Of a DNA stretch of 64,000 bases, positions 61,713 through 64,000 are shown piece by piece. Each line of letters opens with the position of its first letter. Position 1 is the stretch's first letter. Position numbers and translations under genes: made by a program. The notes beneath the pieces were generated by a model, which made no database searches, was not told the origin of the DNA, and was given only the letters and a program-made list of their open reading frames with translations. The DNA comes from Streptomyces sp. D2-8 (GTDB lineage Bacteria > Actinomycetota > Actinomycetes > Streptomycetales > Streptomycetaceae). The stretch is taken from positions 151,735 to 215,734 of the forward strand of contig NZ_JAAHBP010000011.1 of NCBI RefSeq assembly GCF_023184515.1, written 5' to 3'.

Positions 61713-62927
61713 GTGACCCGATACCCCCGAGCGGGATGTGGGGTGCACAGAACAGCCCGTCGGAACCGGCATTCGCCGTTGCCAAGGGAGCTGGGCTGGG
61801 CGCAGTTGCTGCTGTGGGTGCAGTTCGCGCTGACGGTGCTGTACGTGGTCACCGTGCTGTCGGTGGTGACGTACCACTCCGGGGAGATCTTCGGGATCCT
61901 GGCGTACGACTCGCTGCCCAGCGTGGCCGGGATCTACCTGGCCCGGCGCCTGTGGCGGGGCGGGGTGTGGACGAGCCGCGCACTGATCGCCGTACAGGCG
62001 TGGATCGTGTGGCTGTCGTTCGGCACGCTGCTGCACGGTGATCTGCGGGGCATCACGCAGGCGGCGATGCCGGTGGCGGTCATCCTGCTGTTGCGCCGGG
62101 ACCGGTCGCGTGAGTGGTTCGAGAGCGCTCCTCAGGACAGGGCGGAGCGGCGGGCGTTCAGCCTGGGGAGAATGATCCGCTGGCGGCGGGACGAGGGCCA
62201 GACCGCGGTGGAGTACGCGGGGCTCATCGCGGTGGTCGCGGCGATCATCGTCGCACTGTCGGTGGGCGGCCTCGGCGGGCGTATCGCCGACGGCATCCAG
62301 TCGGCGGTCTGCTCGGTGACGGGCACGGCCTGCCCCGCCCCGCAGGGCGATGGCACGGAGACGGGTGCGGCCGGGGACAACGACGGTGTGCAGCATGACG
62401 GTTCGGCCGCCGGCGCCGACGGCGACAACGGCGCGAACGCGGACGGCGGCGCGTACGCAGACGGTGGTGCGGGGACAGACGGTGGTGCGGGCGCGGATGG
62501 CGAGGCGGGTGCCGAAGGCGACTCGGCCACACAGGGTGGTGCAGGTGGCCGGGGAGGCACGGGTGCCGACGGTGGTACGGGCGGCAACGACAGCGGCGGT
62601 GGTCCGGCGTGGTCGACTCGGATCATCACCTATGAGGGCGCGGGGACGAACGACACGGTTCCCCTCGCTCCGGGGCCGTTCGACGAGAGGTCACTCTGGG
62701 ACGACGTACATGATCAGGAACGCCACGACAGGACCGGAACCGTCTTTCCGGTCTCCGGCCCTGGCTTGGTCGACATGGACCGCATTGAATACGCTGCTCT
62801 GAAGGAGATCGTGCGGAATAAGGGTGATCTCAGTAAGTCGCAGCAACTGCAGCGCGATCCGAAGTTCGTCAACAATCCGGACAAGGCCGCGAAGGCCAAG
62901 CGGGTATATGACGGGACGTACAAGTGA
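61713..62927 (+). CDS. Polytopic membrane-pilin fusion with variable C-terminal domain (putative Tad-linked polymorphic toxin)
   Basis: 404 residues. Order: about four membrane helices (29-128), a charged cytoplasmic loop, then a second Flp-type prepilin signal DEGQTAVEYAGLIAVVAAIIVAL (cleavage predicted after Gly162, pilin helix to ~185). A Cys pair (VCSVTGTAC, 200-207), a Gly/Asp/Ala-rich spacer (about 210-298) and a compact C-terminal domain (299-404) follow. The signal is nearly identical to that of the Flp pilin encoded 2.7 kb upstream. The C-terminal domain (SLWDDVHDQERHDRTGTVF ... MDRIEYAALKEIV) is not one I recognise. Overlap of 4 bp with the next gene, low-complexity spacer and unrelated tail together match polymorphic toxins. 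Start GTG 61713 is uncertain; GTG 61743 is an alternative. Confidence 0.7.
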   Translation: MTRYPRAGCGVHRTARRNRHSPLPRELGWAQLLLWVQFALTVLYVVTVLSVVTYHSGEIFGILAYDSLPSVAGIYLARRLWRGGVWTSRALIAVQAWIVWLSFGTLLHGDLRGITQAAMPVAVILLLRRDRSREWFESAPQDRAERRAFSLGRMIRWRRDEGQTAVEYAGLIAVVAAIIVALSVGGLGGRIADGIQSAVCSVTGTACPAPQGDGTETGAAGDNDGVQHDGSAAGADGDNGANADGGAYADGGAGTDGGAGADGEAGAEGDSATQGGAGGRGGTGADGGTGGNDSGGGPAWSTRIITYEGAGTNDTVPLAPGPFDERSLWDDVHDQERHDRTGTVFPVSGPGLVDMDRIEYAALKEIVRNKGDLSKSQQLQRDPKFVNNPDKAAKAKRVYDGTYK

Positions 62928-63754
62928 TCGCGAATCTTTTCACCGTCGCGGAGACAGAGCCGTCGCGGCTCCGCGGGGCGCTGGCTCAGTTGCTGGCCGT
63001 GACGCGCGAAGCGGTCGACGTCGCCGACACGGACGGGGACCAGGAAGCGCGTCGCTGGGACTCACCTATTCTGTGCACGTACCGCGTGCTGCCGCCCGGT
63101 GACCTGGCGCTGGAGCTCGACATCTACGTCGAGGACGAGACGGCCGGAGCTCTCAGTGAGGCGGACTTGGCGCAAGGGCTCGCGGTCCGTACGACGACCT
63201 CGGCCCTCTACCCCTCGATGGACATCGACCTGGACTCCGCATACTGGGTCGCGGTGCCGGATGGACGCGTCGTGAGATGCCGGCTGGAGGCGATCGACTC
63301 CGATGAGGACACGAGATACCGGGTCGACGCGGTGGAGGAGAAGGTGGCCGATCTCCCTCGCGCGAAGGTGGAGTGGCTCCCCGAAGCTCTCGAATACGAG
63401 CCCATCGGGACGCCTCTCTCCGATGCCTTCCTGGCCACGTGTCCGACGGACACGACGGCGAGCGTCGAAGGGCGCGTCCACTACAGCCTGCGCGTGTGGG
63501 AGAGGCTGGTGCGCCGGTTGGAGTCCGACTGGAGCCCTTCTGGCCGGTACCGGGAAGACCTCTTCCGGCGTGATCTGGAGGCCCGGGACACTTTGGCGCG
63601 TCTCGTGCGCGAGGTCGACGACGTATACGCCGGCGGCCTGAGATCCTCTGTGACGCGATTGGACGGCATCTTCCGTGCATGCACCGAGCCCGGGAACGAC
63701 GAGAAGGCCGAGCGCTGGTGGTGGTGTAGGCGTCCAAGGCATGTTCCATGGTGA
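62924..63754 (+). CDS. Putative immunity protein paired with the pilin-toxin
   Basis: 276 residues, soluble and acidic, no signal peptide. GTG 62924 overlaps the toxin-like stop (GTGA), so translation is coupled. It shows no known family to me; predicted as mixed alpha/beta in the first two thirds (LALELDIYVEDETAGAL, VVRCRLEAIDSDEDTRYRVDAVEE), helical at the end. The C-terminal WWWCRRPRHVPW reads oddly and follows a TGG run that could have slipped; another frame would end sooner. The role as immunity is from position and composition only. Confidence 0.55.
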   Translation: MIANLFTVAETEPSRLRGALAQLLAVTREAVDVADTDGDQEARRWDSPILCTYRVLPPGDLALELDIYVEDETAGALSEADLAQGLAVRTTTSALYPSMDIDLDSAYWVAVPDGRVVRCRLEAIDSDEDTRYRVDAVEEKVADLPRAKVEWLPEALEYEPIGTPLSDAFLATCPTDTTASVEGRVHYSLRVWERLVRRLESDWSPSGRYREDLFRRDLEARDTLARLVREVDDVYAGGLRSSVTRLDGIFRACTEPGNDEKAERWWWCRRPRHVPW

Positions 63755-63868
63755 GCTCGCGAGGACGAGAAGGAGCGCGGCACGCCCTTGGAGCGGAAAT
63801 GCTCGCTGTCCTCTCCCGACGGTTATGAACTGGTGACGCTCACACCTGCGCACCTGCACTGGCCTTAG
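63755..63868 (+). pseudogene. Coding-like remnant in frame after the immunity-like stop
   Basis: Directly after the TGA the same frame stays open for 37 codons to TAG 63866-63868, ending DGYELVTLTPAHLHWP. It has the composition of real protein and may be the displaced end of a gene (another immunity or toxin piece), or the original C-terminus lost by a frameshift. Confidence 0.35.
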
Positions 63869-63905
63869 ACGGTGTCCTATGTGGTGATCGCTCGTTGGGC
63901 CCTGT

Positions 63906-64000
63906 ATGGGGCGGGGTACGTGGAGTTGGATTGTTCCGGACGGGCTGTGGGAGATCGCGAAGCCGCTGATCCCACAGTCGAAAGTGCGGCCGCAGGGCGG
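63906..64000 (+). CDS. IS5-family transposase, N-terminus, cut by window edge
   Basis: ATG 63906 opens MGRGTWSWIVPDGLWEIAKPLIPQ, the usual start of IS5/IS112-type streptomycete transposases (DGLWE.A.PLIP). The left end of the insertion sequence must lie between about 63865 and 63900 (ACGGTGTCC region); its inverted repeat cannot be confirmed without the right end. Confidence 0.75.
   Translation, partial: MGRGTWSWIVPDGLWEIAKPLIPQSKVRPQG

Overview
The window is GC-rich actinobacterial chromosome, almost certainly Streptomyces. Supporting signs are third-position G/C codons, many GTG/TTG/CTG starts with GGAGG-type ribosome sites, mycothiol enzymology (mca), WhiJ-like XRE/DUF397 loci, a chitinase with DasR-type promoter repeats, and excalibur and BldB-style small proteins. 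From memory, not from a search, the order greA - DUF4307 - mca - DUF255 protein - hemolysin III - pckG resembles the core arm of model Streptomyces chromosomes. Accessory pieces are inserted into this backbone.

Layout. Bases 1-1145 are the end of an integrative element: the 3' part of a large serine recombinase gene lies against a decapitated drug-exporter permease gene, so the element appears to have integrated into that gene. 1.9-10 kb is housekeeping: greA, a DUF4307 membrane protein, mca, a large STAND ATPase and a DUF255 thioredoxin-fold protein. 10.1-16.7 kb is a four-gene, translationally coupled glycan operon: a QxxRW GT2 synthase, a GT39-type transferase, a polyprenyl-phosphate sugar synthase fused to GtrA, and a secreted radical-copper oxidase with an excalibur tail. 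16.6-22.8 kb holds a Mut7-C protein, an MFS exporter with its TetR repressor and operator, hemolysin III and pckG. 23-25 kb is a WhiJ-like regulatory locus. 25.2-31.1 kb is a probable 5.8-kb accessory island between two near-identical 77-79-bp direct repeats; it carries an ABC exporter, a small secreted protein and an ATPase with a nuclease-like tail.

31-49.5 kb contains an aminotransferase, a membrane-anchored Pro/Ser/Thr-rich protein, a trypsin-like protease followed by a MITE-like palindrome, and a D-amino-acid catabolic locus (amidohydrolase, zinc D-serine dehydratase-like enzyme, PfkB kinase, IclR, RidA, GntP permease). It continues with an M14 carboxypeptidase, a LuxR-family pseudogene, a MEDS/HATPase pair, an Nramp-like carrier without the usual metal-binding motifs, and a GH18 chitinase.

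49.7-63.8 kb is a Tad (Flp) pilus locus: CpaB, CpaE/TadZ, two TadE-like pseudopilins, TadA, TadB, TadC, a histidine kinase and response regulator, the Flp pilin, a TadG-like protein, a lipoprotein and an OmpA-domain protein. It ends with the most unusual gene of the window. This gene encodes four membrane helices, then a type-III (Flp-like) prepilin signal and pilin helix, a Gly/Asp-rich spacer and an unrecognised ~100-residue C-terminal domain. It overlaps the next gene by 4 bp. This has the architecture and gene order of a polymorphic toxin/immunity pair in which the carrier module is a pilin. An IS5-family transposase gene begins at the right edge.
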